Positions 1 to 10,717 of a DNA stretch of 64,000 nucleotides are shown piece by piece. The stretch lies in assembly GCA_037962975.1 (NCBI GenBank), contig CM075676.1, positions 96,480,001-96,544,000 on the forward strand, given 5' to 3'. Every line of letters starts with the position of its first letter. Position 1 is the first letter of the stretch. Below the pieces are notes generated by a model, which saw nothing but the letters and a program-made list of their open reading frames with translations, was not told the DNA's origin and made no database searches. This DNA comes from Clitoria ternatea (lineage: Eukaryota; Streptophyta; Magnoliopsida; Fabales; Fabaceae). The position numbers and the translations under genes are program-made.

Positions 1-501
1 TAGTTGCATCTGTTGATTGTTGATGATATGTAATGATTGAGAAATGTGAATTGTATATGTATGATAAGTAATTGCTATGTGTGGCATGAGATTGATAATG
101 TTTATTATATTGAGTTACATATTGTGTATGAGATACTCCGTATACTGTTGAGGGCGGGGAGTGGTCGTCGGTGCGTTGCACGAGCAAAGAGCGGCTCCTG
201 ACAGGCTTCCAGTAAACGGATTGTATGATTATGATACGTGATTATATGGTGAAGGACGACCAACGGTATGAATTACCCTGTTTTTGGCTTCAGTGGTCAA
301 GTCGGACCCAGTTAAGCTACCCAGAGGTCTTTGACCCAGTGGTTGAGGGGGAGCCAAGTCGGGCTCGGTGAACCAAGTCGGGTTCACGGATGTCAAGTCG
401 GACTCCCAGCTGAAGGCTGATCCTTTAGTATCCGGATACTAGGCGTCAAATTTTATCTGAGAGTCAGTTGTGATAATTGATGAATTATTAGTTGTGATGT
501 G

Positions 502-780
502 TAGATTTGCCGAGTGAAATTTGTTATATTTGCCGAGTGAAATTTGTTATATATGCCGAGTGAAATTTGTTATATTTGCCGAGTGAAATTTGTTATATAT
601 GCTGAGTGAAATTTGTTATTAATGTCGAGTGAAATTTGTTATATATGCCGAGTGAAATTTGTTATATTTGCCGAGTGAAATTTGTTATATTTGCCGAGTG
701 ACATTTGTTATATTTGCCGAGTGAAATTGTTATATTTGCCGAGTGAAGTTTTTTATATTGGCCGAGTGTGGATTATTATG
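502..780 (+). repeat. Short tandem repeat, unit about 23 bp (GCCGAGTGAAATTTGTTATAT)
   Basis: About a dozen consecutive copies of a 22-24 bp unit that begins with gccgagtga and ends with ttgttatat. Copies become more divergent and irregularly spaced towards 900. The array lies inside the LTR fragment. Confidence 0.9.
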
Positions 781-1329
781 TTTGCCGAGTATGATGTGCT
801 GTATCTGCCGAGTGTGAAATGTTTTACTCGCCGAGTACGAAATGGTGTAACTTCCGGGTGTGAATTAATTACCGAGTATGATGTATTATAATTGCCGAGT
901 GTGATTTGCAAAGTGATGAAAATGCAATCGGACGGAACTTATATATATATAACTTGTTAAATTCTGTTCTATATTAATTATGATGCCAAACACTCACCCT
1001 TGCTGTTGTTTTCAATTTAGTAACCAGTGACAGGGAGGAGGCCGGAGCCATGGAGTCGCGCCAAGGGGGAGATCGATGCCAAGGCCCGAGTGATTTTGAG
1101 TGATTGTGTAGTATATATGTGTATAAGGGGTTTTGCCGAGTGTGGATATTATCTGTGTGCTGACCTAAATTGAGTCGGATGTGAATTTATATTATATTAT
1201 GCTTGGTATTTATTTTCACGTGTTTGCTGTAACAGTCTATTACCGAGCGAGTCTTGCCCGAGTGGATTCGTTCCTGTTTGAGTTAGGGCCAGTCGGTTTG
1301 GTGTCTGTTTCACCACTATATGAAATCCC

Positions 1330-1800
1330 TGCCCCTCTTTCCGAGTGAAGAATAACCGAGAAATCCCCTTCTGGGTGGAAGGTTAGAATGTCCCGAGTGA
1401 GATTGGCTGGGAGAATGTTCCGAGTGAAGAAAGAGTATAATGATTCCGAGTGAAGAAGGTGTATCATGATTCCGAGTGAAGAAAAGTAGAATATTTCCGA
1501 GTGAAAATTTGAGTGCTTCCGAGGGGAGGTCAGAGTGCTTCTGAGTAAAATATGGCCGAGAGAGCTTCTTTCGAGAAAATTAAGGTTAGGGTATTTTCTA
1601 AGTGAGGATATCCGGAGGAACTCTTACCGAGTGTAGGAGGTTAGATTATCCCCGAGGGAGTTGTGACTGAGCGAACCTTTCTGAGTGAAGGGTAGTAATG
1701 AGTCAAGTGTGGTATGCCCGGGTGAATGGAAGTTGAGTGTTTTCCGAGTGAAACCCTTTTGCCGAGTAAACCTTTTTACCGAGTGAAACCCCGTTGTGAG
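1330..1800 (+). repeat. Dispersed CCGAGTGA-motif field
   Basis: The octamer ccgagtga and one-mismatch forms recur every 20-60 bases (for example near 1340, 1393, 1420, 1446, 1470, 1497, 1744, 1779), embedded in otherwise different sequence. This is looser than the array at 502-780 and looks like the same motif spread through the LTR. Confidence 0.75.
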
Positions 1801-2340
1801 TTCTCGTGTATGTCTTGTTCGTTCAGGCTTAATGTGTGGCATTCGCTCAAACGAATCGGCACTCGCTTAAGCGACTCTCGGATTTCGCCTAGATACCTTG
1901 GGGTCTTGCTCAGGCGAATGACCCCTGTCTTCTTTTTCTTCTTCTTCTTCTTCCGCTGTTTTCAACTCCACTTTATCAAAAGATGTGCTCCGATCGGATA
2001 TTATTTTGCGTACACTCATCATTATTTTGATTATATTTAAGTGAATACTATTTTTTATCAAGACCGAGTGGAACCATTTCCGATCGGTTATTATTTTCAA
2101 CACACCTTTATTAAGGGATTTATTTTAGATCGGTTTTGTTTATAGTGAGTATGATTTTATTATTTAGAATGTAACTAAAAGAGGTAAATAATATTTTACA
2201 TCAAGGTCGAGTGGATTATTTATTAAGGGAAGTAAATATTATTTCGTATTAAGATCCAAATTTTATTTAATGCGAAAAATTTATTGTGGAAATAATTTGC
2301 CGTGTGTAAATAAAAAGGTAATTCAACCTAGGATGTTACA

Positions 2341-2529
2341 AAAGTCGTCGGCACCATTACACTTACCACCTTCACCTTCACTTTCACCATCCTTATCATC
2401 ATCACCACCGCCACCGCTATTGTTACTACACCACTACCCTTAGTGTCATTGTTGAAATCACCATCATCGTCTCTATCGCTATCACCATCACCATAATTAT
2501 AGTTGTCACCATTGTCACTCTCACCACTA
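2341..2529. repeat. CAN-triplet-rich low-complexity tract (left part)
   Basis: An imperfect run of cac, cat, tca and acc triplets. It continues after the Tekay element at 14138-14393, so one tract of about 0.45 kb was split by that insertion. ORFs read through it are His/Thr/Ser-rich and have no family resemblance. Confidence 0.85.
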
Positions 2530-2534
2530 CATCA
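2530..2534. repeat. Target-site duplication catca (left)
   Basis: The five bases catca directly precede the LTR start tgtgacgtcc and recur at 14133-14137 directly after the other LTR. Confidence 0.95.
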
Positions 2535-5500
2535 TGTGACGTCCCGTGTAATTTTCCGAATAAATTTTTCACGTTTTTAAAAGGATCATTTTAAAATTCA
2601 TAAATTAAATTAAGAGTTCATATAGTAGTTGGTAATTGCGGAATATTATAATACATACTAGTCGTGAATAATTAAATTCGATAAAACATTTAAGTAGCGG
2701 AAACGATTTAGAAAAATAACGGTACATGATATGTTATACTTATTACAACCCATAAAATCAAAGTCCAAGTAATAGTTTATATAGGCATCAATCATGGCAT
2801 CACTCTTCATTCTGCGTGGCATTCACTGTAAAAATTAATGTAAGAGTGAGACAGAATATAGAATAAATATAAAATAAATAAAATTGCACAAACACAATCA
2901 ACAAACCATAATGATATGATGAATATGCCAAAAAAGTTCATTTATATTTAATAAGTCTTTAATTTAGTCCAATGATGTCATGCTGGATCCATTTGGTTTG
3001 GTGGGAATACTGCAGTAAAAAGTCTCATAGAGACTCCAGTAGGAATTAGCATAACCATGAATCCCTACACTTTCATGGCTCCTGCAGAAATAAGTATACC
3101 AGTAGGAATTTACACAACCATGGATCCCTACACTTCCATGGTTCTTGTGAAAATAGGGCTTAAACTCATCATAGAGTAACCCCCCACCAGGGTAGGCAAT
3201 CATGGAACCCCTAAATTCCATGGTGCGTCCAAATGCTTATGATGCATGAATGCCTTTAATTCTCTTTATCATTTAACATACCATGATATATCAATTTCCA
3301 AAACCACTTGGAAAACCACAAGTCCTCAAAGGACACATCATATATAATAATTTTCAGAATCATGGATTTACTGTTTCAACCACATATATCAATAACCGTA
3401 AGGCATTCATGTATATATATTAATTTAGTCATTCATAATTATTCACCACCAAAATACACAAACTGAATGATGCTTATTAGACACTCATAAACATTCATAA
3501 TACTTCATAATCACTCAAGAATTCAATAATAATTTGTTACCCATAGGGAAAATATCATTTTTATCCATAATAACCATTATAAGCAAATTTCAGCATTTCC
3601 AACAGCAACATACGTTAGTAAAACAGTCATAACATGAGCAAATCAAATCCTTTTCATGTGATTCCACTTTCTATAGCTCAATAACATAAATATATACAAC
3701 TTTCATGAAGACCATAAATTCAAATTCTAAACAGAAACATCACTTATTCACAGAATACAAAACTGCCTCAAAGAGGATTTTTAAAACGTACACAGGTTAG
3801 TATTTTCAACGTTTCTGGAGCTACAAAAACAATTTTGGCATGAAACCAGTTCTAAATTATTCTTAACACAAATATCTACAACTTTCATGAAGGCACCAAC
3901 CACTAATTCTCACCACAAAATTCCCAGTTTTAAAAATAAGATTCGGATTTCATAGTTAACAGATTTTCAGTTTGAGCATACTTTAGGATTTTAGGTATAA
4001 CGAGAGCTAAAGACATCCTTTTAACTTGAAACCACTTTCTATAGATCCATAACATAAATATCTACAACTTTCATGAAGACATCATAGTCTAAAAATGTAT
4101 GTCCCAGAATATTAATATATGCACAAAACATAAGACAAGTATTTCAATCGGACATGTTGTAGTATTTTGGCTATAACTCATGCTATACATATCATTTCAT
4201 TGTTAACAGATTTTTAGTTTGAGCATACTTCAGTATTTTAGGCATAACTAGAGCTACAAACATCCTTTTAACTTGAAACCACTTTCTATAGATCCATAAC
4301 ATAAATATATACAACTTTCATGAAGACATCAAGGTCTAAAAACGTATGTATAATTCCCAGAATATTCATATATGCACAAAACACAAGATAAGTATTTCAA
4401 TCGGACATGTTGTAGTATTTGGATCATAACGTACGCTATACATATCCAATTCAGTCGGTTCAGATCTCAAAATTCCCATAACAAGAAGATCTACAACTTT
4501 GATGAAGACACCAATCACTAATTCTCACCACAAAGTTCCCAGTTTTAAAAAATAAAATACGTATCTCAAGTTAACAGATTTACAGCTTGGACATACTTCA
4601 GTATTTTAGGCATAACTCGAGCTACAAAAATCATTTTGACTTAAAACCACTTTCTACAGATCCATAACACAAATATATACAACTTTCATGAAGACATCAA
4701 AGGCTGATTATGCAAGTATAAGTCCCAGAATTTTAATATATATACAAAACATAGGATAAATATTCCACTCGGACATGCTGTAGTATTTTGGCTATAACTT
4801 TTGCTATACATATTAAAATTAATTGATTCAGGTCTCAAAATTCAGATAACAAAAAGATATACAACTTTTATGAAGAAGTCAGAATCAAAATCACACGTTT
4901 TCAATCTCAAAACCGAGTAACAAGATACGAAAATAAAACTGAAATCCTAGGACAACATACAATTCTACCCATTTCATAGTTATTCATAACCCTGTCCCCT
5001 CTTACCTTAATGGAGGTTCCTAAAGTGGTTGAAAGTGTTGTATTATTGTCCTAACTTCAAATCAAGAGTGAAATTGATGGAGAAAGTGAAAGAAAATAAG
5101 AGAGAGACTTCACTAACTTTAGCTTGTTCTAAGAATTCAGACTTGGGAACAAGATGTAGTGTTGATTTAATGATGCAAATGACAAGTGGGGGACAAGATT
5201 TTCATAATGGGATTGTAGTGGGATGTTAGGTGCATGAATTATGGTGATAATGGAGGTTTTAGGTGAGAAAAATGAGCTGGATTGTTGACCATTTCCGCAG
5301 CCTACATAATGTAGTTTGTTTGATTGAAGTAAATATCAATTCTGACACTGTTTTGGTATTTTAGGCATATCTCTCTCATATCTTAATGGATTTTAACAAA
5401 TGTGGTCTTGTTGGAAAGCTAAGACAACGAGAAACAACTTTGTAGTTTACCACTTTTTCAAATTCGGACTCTAACAAGGTATTAAAATATGTACAAGATG

Positions 5501-5950
5501 ATATGATTGAAGTAAAATATCAATTCTGACACTGTTTCGGTATTTTAGGCATATCTCTCTCATATCTTAATGGAATTTAACAAATTTGGTCTTGTTGGAA
5601 AGATAAGAAAAATAAGAACAACTTTGTAGTTAACCATATTTCCAAATTCAGACTCTAACTAACAATTAGAATATGTACAAGATGATGCATTTTGAGTGGA
5701 GTATGTGGCAATTTGATGAGAGTAATTGGAAAAGCCAAGGAAATTAATAACTAAGAAAATAGGTAATAAATTATTTGATTAACTTTTACCAAAGGTATAA
5801 AGTTAAAATTATTTACCATGGTAAAAGGTTAAATTGAAGATGTTGTCCTAACCAAAAATTTATGTAGAAAGTTGAGATAAAATGGATAATATAATTGATG
5901 GTCTAAATCAAAATGATTATACATGAGAATAAAATTTTTAGGATGTTACA
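2535..5950 (-). repeat. 3' LTR of the Tekay element
   Basis: 3416 bp, from tgtgacgtcc to ggatgttaca on the plus strand. It is nearly identical to 10718-14132. It contains a ~183-bp periodic internal repeat and an AGGTAAG splice-donor-like site (minus strand, 5001-5007). The ORFs at 5029-5229 and its twin 13211-13411 are LTR sequence, not genes. Confidence 0.96.
3690..5690 (-). repeat. ~183-bp periodic repeat inside the LTR
   Basis: A box close to ACAACTTTCATGAAG starts at 3696, 3878, 4064, 4311, 4493, 4679 and 4861, giving spacings of 182, 186, 247, 182, 186 and 182 bp. A related pair of units beginning tgattgaagt starts at 5321 and 5504 (183 bp apart). Units also share the phrase tattttaggcata. 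The second LTR carries the same array from about 11879. Confidence 0.85.
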
Positions 5951-5966
5951 ATTCTCCCACCCTAAT
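5951..5966 (-). other. Polypurine tract of the Tekay element
   Basis: On the minus strand this reads ATTAGGGTGGGAGAAT immediately before the 3' LTR start TGTAACATCC. It is preceded by AAATTTCGAGGACGAAAT, a common sequence just upstream of the PPT in this group. It primes plus-strand DNA synthesis. Confidence 0.9.
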
Positions 5967-6003
5967 AAAAATTTCGTCCTCGAAATTTAACATAACGCAC
6001 TCC

Positions 6004-8034
6004 TCAGTGAAACAATTCTGGGTATTGCGTCTTCATAGCATCCTCACGCTCCCAAGTCAGAGTTACATCATTCCCTTGTTTCCATGCAACCTTCACTAAT
6101 GGTACGTTCTTGTTTCTCAGGTGTTTAATTGACCTTTCTATGATCTGTGTGGGTTCTGTAGGGATGGTCAAATTTTCTCTAACTTCAACATCATCATTAG
6201 CAATCACATGAGTGGGGTCTTGTACATACTTCCTCAATTGTGATACATGAAACACATTGTGCAAATTTGCAAGATGAGGAGGAAGTGCAATCTGATACGC
6301 CACTGTACCAATCCTCTTTAGAATTTCATATGGTCCAATAAACCTTGGACTCAACTTCTTACTCTTCAATGCTTGGCCAATCCCCTTGTGAGGTGAAACC
6401 TTCAAAAATACATGATCACCAACTTGGAATTCAAGTGGTTTCCTCCTTTTATCATAATAGTGCTTCTGTCTATCTTGGGATGCCTTCATCTTCTCTCTGA
6501 TTACTTCTATTTGTTCAGTAGTCTGCTGCACAATTTCAGGTCCTAACGCCAAACTTTCACCAGTTTCTAACCAACAAAGGGGCGTTCGACACTTTCTACC
6601 ATACAATGCTTCAAATGGAGCCATACCAATACTGCTATGGTAACTGTTGTTATACGTGAATTCAATCAGTGGAAGAAATTGCTCCCAACTACCACCATGC
6701 TCAAGTACACAAGATCGCAGTAAGTTTTCCAAACTTTGTATGGTACGCTCTGACTGTCCATCTGTTTGAGGATGATAAGCTGAACTTAATCGGAGTCTTG
6801 AACCCAACTCCTGATGCAAGCTTCCCCAGAATTGGGAAGTGAACCTCGGATCTCTATCTGACACAATACTGGATGGTACACCATGAAGTCTCACGATCTC
6901 TTTCACATATAATTGTGCCAACTTTTGTAGAGAATTCTTCATATTCATCGAAAGGAAGTGAGCAGACTTAGTCAATCTGTCTACAATAACCCAGATTACA
7001 TCATTTCCTGAACGTGTTCTTGGTAATCCTGACACAAAGTCCATTGAAATGTCATCCCATTTCCAGACAGGAATCTCCAATGGTTGTAGTTCACCAGATG
7101 GCTTTTGATGTTCCACTTTGGCTTTTTGACACACCAGACATGAAGACACATATTCAGCTATTTCTTTCTTCATCCTTGGCCACCAAAAGCTTTTCTTCAG
7201 ATCTTGATACATCTTAGTTGATCCAGGATGAATGCTCAACATACTTTTATGCGCTTCTTCTAGGATTGTCCTTCTCAGATCAACATCATCTGGTACACAA
7301 ATTCTACTTCTGATTCTCCAAATTCCATCTGATCCTTCTTGTAATCCCATATCCTTTCCATTCGCCTGCAACTCTCTCAACTCCTGTAGTTGCAAGTCCT
7401 CTGTCTGCATTTCACCTATCAGCTTCAGAAAATCATTGGTTATTTTCAAAGTTCCCAAAGTCATACTTTTTGAAGATTTCATCTCCAAACCCAAGTTCAT
7501 GTCTCTGAATTGTTCTATCATCTCCATCTCTTTTATCATCAAAGATGCCATATGAATGGACTTTCGGCTAAGTGCATCTGCCACCACATTTGCTTTTCCT
7601 GGATGGTACTTCAAATCAAAATCATAATCTTTAAGAAACTCCATCCATCTTCGCTGCCTCATGTTCAATTCCTTTTGATCGAACAAATACTTCAAGCTCT
7701 TGTGGTCACTGAACACTTCAAACTTGACTCCATACAAATGGTGTCTCCAGATTTTCAAAGCAAATACCACCGCTGCTAATTCTAGATCATGTGTCGGGTA
7801 GTTCATTTCATGTGGTCTCAACTGTCTAGAAGCATAGGCAACCACCTTCCGTTGCTGCATCAAAACACAACCTAAGCCCATCTTAGAAGCATCACAATAA
7901 ACCACAAAGTCTTCTTGTGGATTAGGCAAAGTTAAAACTGGAGCAGATGTAAGCTTTAATTTTAGTTCTTGGAAACTTTCTTCACATTCTGGCGTCCAAG
8001 AAAAGGGTTGATTCTTCCGGGTCAGACGAGTCAT
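6004..8034 (-). pseudogene. Tekay pol, C-terminal part: RNase H - integrase - chromodomain (676 codons open)
   Basis: Continues the pol frame after the stop at 8101-8103; the ATG at 8034 is only the first internal Met. Order of domains: end of RT and RNase H (VVYCDASKMGLGCVLMQ, about residues 44-60); integrase zinc-binding segment (HPGSTKMYQDLKKSFWWPRM with a following C-x2-C in SSCLVCQK); integrase core with D332, D393 and E429 (a DD35E spacing); then the GPY/F-like linker region (SPRFIGPYEIL); and a C-terminal chromodomain-like segment (VPLVKVAW through LTWERE) ending at 6004. The chromodomain would direct integration to particular chromatin. All catalytic residues that can be read are present, so this half looks intact. 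It is separated from RT by one TGA codon. Confidence 0.93.
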
Positions 8035-8100
8035 TGGTAGGGCAATTCGAGAAAACCCCTCAATGAATCTCCGATAATATCCGGCTAATCCTAAGAAGCT

Positions 8101-9013
8101 TCATATCTCAGTGACTGAAGTAGGTCTCTCCCAGTTTATTACAGCTTCTATTTTAGAAGGATCCACAGACACTCCTTTGCTTGAGATTACATGGCCTAGG
8201 AACTTTACCTCTTCCAACCAGAATTCACATTTAGACAACTTAGCATACAACTGCTTCTCTTTTAGGATCTGCAATACCACTCGAAGATGTTTTTCATGCT
8301 CCTCCCATGTCTTGGAATAAATCAGAATGTCATCAATGAAGATAATAACAAACTGATCCAAGTATGAATGAAACACTCGATTCATGTAATCCATGAATAC
8401 AGCTGGGGCATTGGTTACTCCGAAAGGCATCACAAGATACTCGTAATGACCATAGCGTGTTCTAAATGCTGTTTTTGGAATATCCTCAGACTTGACACGA
8501 ATCTGATGATAACCTGATCGTAGATCAATTTTAGAAAATACTACAGCATCTCTCAATTGATCTATCAAATCATCAATTCTGGGCAAATGATATCTATTCT
8601 TCACCGTCAATTTATTCAACTGACGATAATCTACACATAATCTCATGCTTCCATCTTTCTTCTTGACAAGTAATACTGGCGCTCCCCATGGTGACACACT
8701 GGGCCTGATGAAATACTTCTCCAACAACTCCTCAATTTGCTTCTTTAGTTCTGCCAGTTCAATAGGTGACATACGATATGGGGCCTTAGATACTGGTTCT
8801 GCTCCTGGAATTAAATCAATTGAGAATTCTATCTCACGTTCTGGAGGTAAACTCGAGACATCCTCAGGAAATACTTCAAGGAATTCAGAAACAACTGGTA
8901 TCTCGATCTCTTTAGATTCTCCATCTCCTTGTGGAAAAGTAAACAAGGCAAATAATTGGCTTTCACCTTGTAAGGCAAAGAGTTTGAGATTGTCAGAAGT
9001 AAGATTTTCTTCT
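8101..9013 (-). pseudogene. Tekay pol, reverse transcriptase segment (open from 9012 to the stop at 8101)
   Basis: The pol frame enters after the stop at 9013-9015; the first Met is at 8946. RT fingers and palm are visible: SVSPWGAPVLLVKKKDGSMR, then LCVDYRQLN, IDLRSGYHQIR, MPFGVTNAPAVF and the catalytic FIDD box (residues about 203-206 counted from 8946). LGHVISSKGVSVDP belongs to the RT thumb. The frame ends at 8101-8103 in TGA just before the conserved FLGLAGYYRRFI region, which is still readable after the stop in the same frame. A single nonsense mutation, and not loss of sequence, therefore cuts RT from RNase H. Confidence 0.93.
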
Positions 9014-9034
9014 TATGGAAATATCACAGTTTTG

Positions 9035-10408
9035 TTATGACAGTCCACCAAGACTCGATTTGCCGATAACCAGTCCATCCCTAGGATTACTTCCAGATCC
9101 TTCAAAGGTAAACAAACAAGATCTACTAGAAAATTTTTTACCTTCTATAAGCATAGAACATTCGTTACACACCTTAGTAGTCCTAAGTTGTGTACCGGTG
9201 GGAGTGGAAACAATCAGATCATATGTCATGGGCTTCACAGGTAATTGAAGGCATCTAACACACTCATCAGAAATGAAAGAATGTGTAGCACCAGAATCAA
9301 ATAACACAGATAAAATTGTACCATTGATCTCACACTTACTTTGTATGAGGTCATCAGCTTGGTCTGCCTCTGAACCGCTGATGGCAAAGACTCTCCCAGT
9401 TGTTGGCTGTAACCTCTGGTCTGTTGACTCCCTTTTCAGTCTTTGAGGTTGAGTAGCTCGCGTATTTTCTCCACGACCTCCTTGATAGTTAGAGCCTCTT
9501 TGATTATTCATAGTGTTGCTCTCGTTTTGACGGTTCTGAGGGCAATTTGGACTGATGTGTCCTTTCTGATTACATCGAAAGCAAGTGACATCTTCAAGAC
9601 GTCTGTTACAATCACGTACATGATGATTACCTCCGCACTTAAGACACCTCATATTGTTGCGTCTCTCTGAAGATGATGATGATGATCCTCCCTTGAAACG
9701 TCTTGGATAGAACGATCCTCTTCTTTTGAAATCAACTGAATGAGGTTTCAGTTGTCTATTGGCCTTTTCATGCGCCAGTCTGGCTTGGTGATTTTCTTCA
9801 AAAATTCTGCATTTGTTGATTAGAATAGGAAAACTCCGAATTTCTTGGTACCCTATCGCCTCTTTGATTTCCAAATTCAGCTCGTTCTCAAATTTAACAC
9901 ATTTTGATTCTTCGGCACCAGCCTGTTGAAAAGGAGGGTAAAAGAGAGATAGTTCTTCAAACTTTGCAGTATATTCTCCAACAGACATTGAGCCTTGTTT
10001 CAGCACCATAAATTCTAGCTCTTTACGGCTTTTCACACTTGCAGGAAAATATTTCTCTAGGAAATAGTCTTTGAAGTTGACCCAGTTCAAAGGTCTGTCA
10101 GTTTCAATCATACGAGTTCTGGCATGTATCCACCAGTTTTCTGCTTCCTCAACCATCATATAAGTGGCACACTCTACCTTTTCAAATTCTGTGCAGGGCA
10201 AGGCTCGGAAAATGTGCTCCATTTCCTTAACCCATAGGTACGCTACCTCTGGATTGTAGCCTCCTTTGAATTGTGATGGCTTCCTTTTTAGGAAATGATC
10301 TAGCTCGTGAAGTCCACCAGCACTTCTCGGTTGATTTTGTCTTTCAATGGCTTCAGCCAAACGGTTGAAAGCAGCTGCCATATCGTTGTTGTTGTTGTTT
10401 CTTGCCAT
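9035..10408 (-). CDS. Tekay gag and protease (457 aa ORF; C-terminus shifted out of frame)
   Basis: Starts with ATG at 10408, about 310 bp inside the 5' LTR. The N-terminal half is Retrotrans_gag-like (YLWVKEMEHIFRAL, NWVNFKDYFLEKYFP, ELEFMVLKQGSMSVGEYTAK). Two zinc knuckles follow: CLKCGGNHHVRDC (C-x2-C-x3-H-x4-C) and CFRCNQKGHISPNC (C-x2-C-x4-H-x4-C). An aspartic protease motif LFDSGATHSFIS lies near residues 369-380. After about 9140 the protein sequence stops resembling the family, while the next frame carries the family's protease C-terminal ILGMDWLSA-type segment. This indicates a one-base shift in the A/T run at 9128-9140. Gag would assemble the particle and protease would process it. 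The frameshift removes any full Gag-Pol product. Confidence 0.93.
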   Translation of the reverse strand: MARNNNNNDMAAAFNRLAEAIERQNQPRSAGGLHELDHFLKRKPSQFKGGYNPEVAYLWVKEMEHIFRALPCTEFEKVECATYMMVEEAENWWIHARTRMIETDRPLNWVNFKDYFLEKYFPASVKSRKELEFMVLKQGSMSVGEYTAKFEELSLFYPPFQQAGAEESKCVKFENELNLEIKEAIGYQEIRSFPILINKCRIFEENHQARLAHEKANRQLKPHSVDFKRRGSFYPRRFKGGSSSSSSERRNNMRCLKCGGNHHVRDCNRRLEDVTCFRCNQKGHISPNCPQNRQNESNTMNNQRGSNYQGGRGENTRATQPQRLKRESTDQRLQPTTGRVFAISGSEADQADDLIQSKCEINGTILSVLFDSGATHSFISDECVRCLQLPVKPMTYDLIVSTPTGTQLRTTKVCNECSMLIEGKKFSSRSCLFTFEGSGSNPRDGLVIGKSSLGGLS

Positions 10409-10699
10409 CCTACATTTGTAGTTTGGTTTATACTAATTCTAAGGGAAAATATGTCGTATATATATATATATTATAACGTAACTATAAGTATTCTACAATT
10501 TATTAGATAAGTAATAAGTCATATAATATACATTTATCATATTATCAAGCAAGTAATCAAACAAGTCATTTTGCAATTTATCAGTCAGGCACAAGTCATA
10601 TAGTACACACTTAACATATTATCAAACAAGTAATCAAACAATTCACGTAATATATCAAGAACAATACATGTTACATCAATTGGTCCTGAATTTTTGAAA

Positions 10700-10717
10700 A
10701 CGCTCTGATACCACCAA
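10700..10717 (-). other. Primer-binding site (initiator Met tRNA) of the Tekay element
   Basis: On the minus strand the sequence beside the 5' LTR reads TTGGTGGTATCAGAGCG. TGGTATCAGAGC matches the usual plant PBS complementary to the 3' end of initiator Met tRNA. It fixes the right-hand LTR as the 5' LTR. Confidence 0.95.

Larger units (their letters stand above)
1..2340 (+). mobile_element. 3' part of a long Ty3/gypsy-type LTR (solo or 3' LTR), cut by window start
   Basis: The right end reads CCTAGGATGTTACA, a typical plant LTR terminus. Positions about 300-450 (the gtcaagtcgg and agtatccggatactagg blocks) match in reverse complement the LTR-B block near 29830-29960, so the two belong to one LTR family in opposite orientations. 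No primer-binding site follows 2340, so this is not a 5' LTR in plus orientation; it is a 3' LTR or a solo LTR whose left part lies outside the window. There is no coding content. The short ORFs inside it are chance readings of a repeat rich in CCGAGTGA. Confidence 0.75.

Noticed and set aside
985..1000. GGGTGAGTG donor-like sequence on the minus strand of the LTR at 1-2340
   Set aside because: This LTR is in plus orientation by comparison with LTR-B, so the site is on the wrong strand for the shared AGGTAAG donor.
5029..5229. 66-codon ORF (and twin at 13211-13411)
   Set aside because: Both lie in the LTRs of the Tekay element on the strand opposite to its genes; duplication of the ORF reflects LTR duplication.
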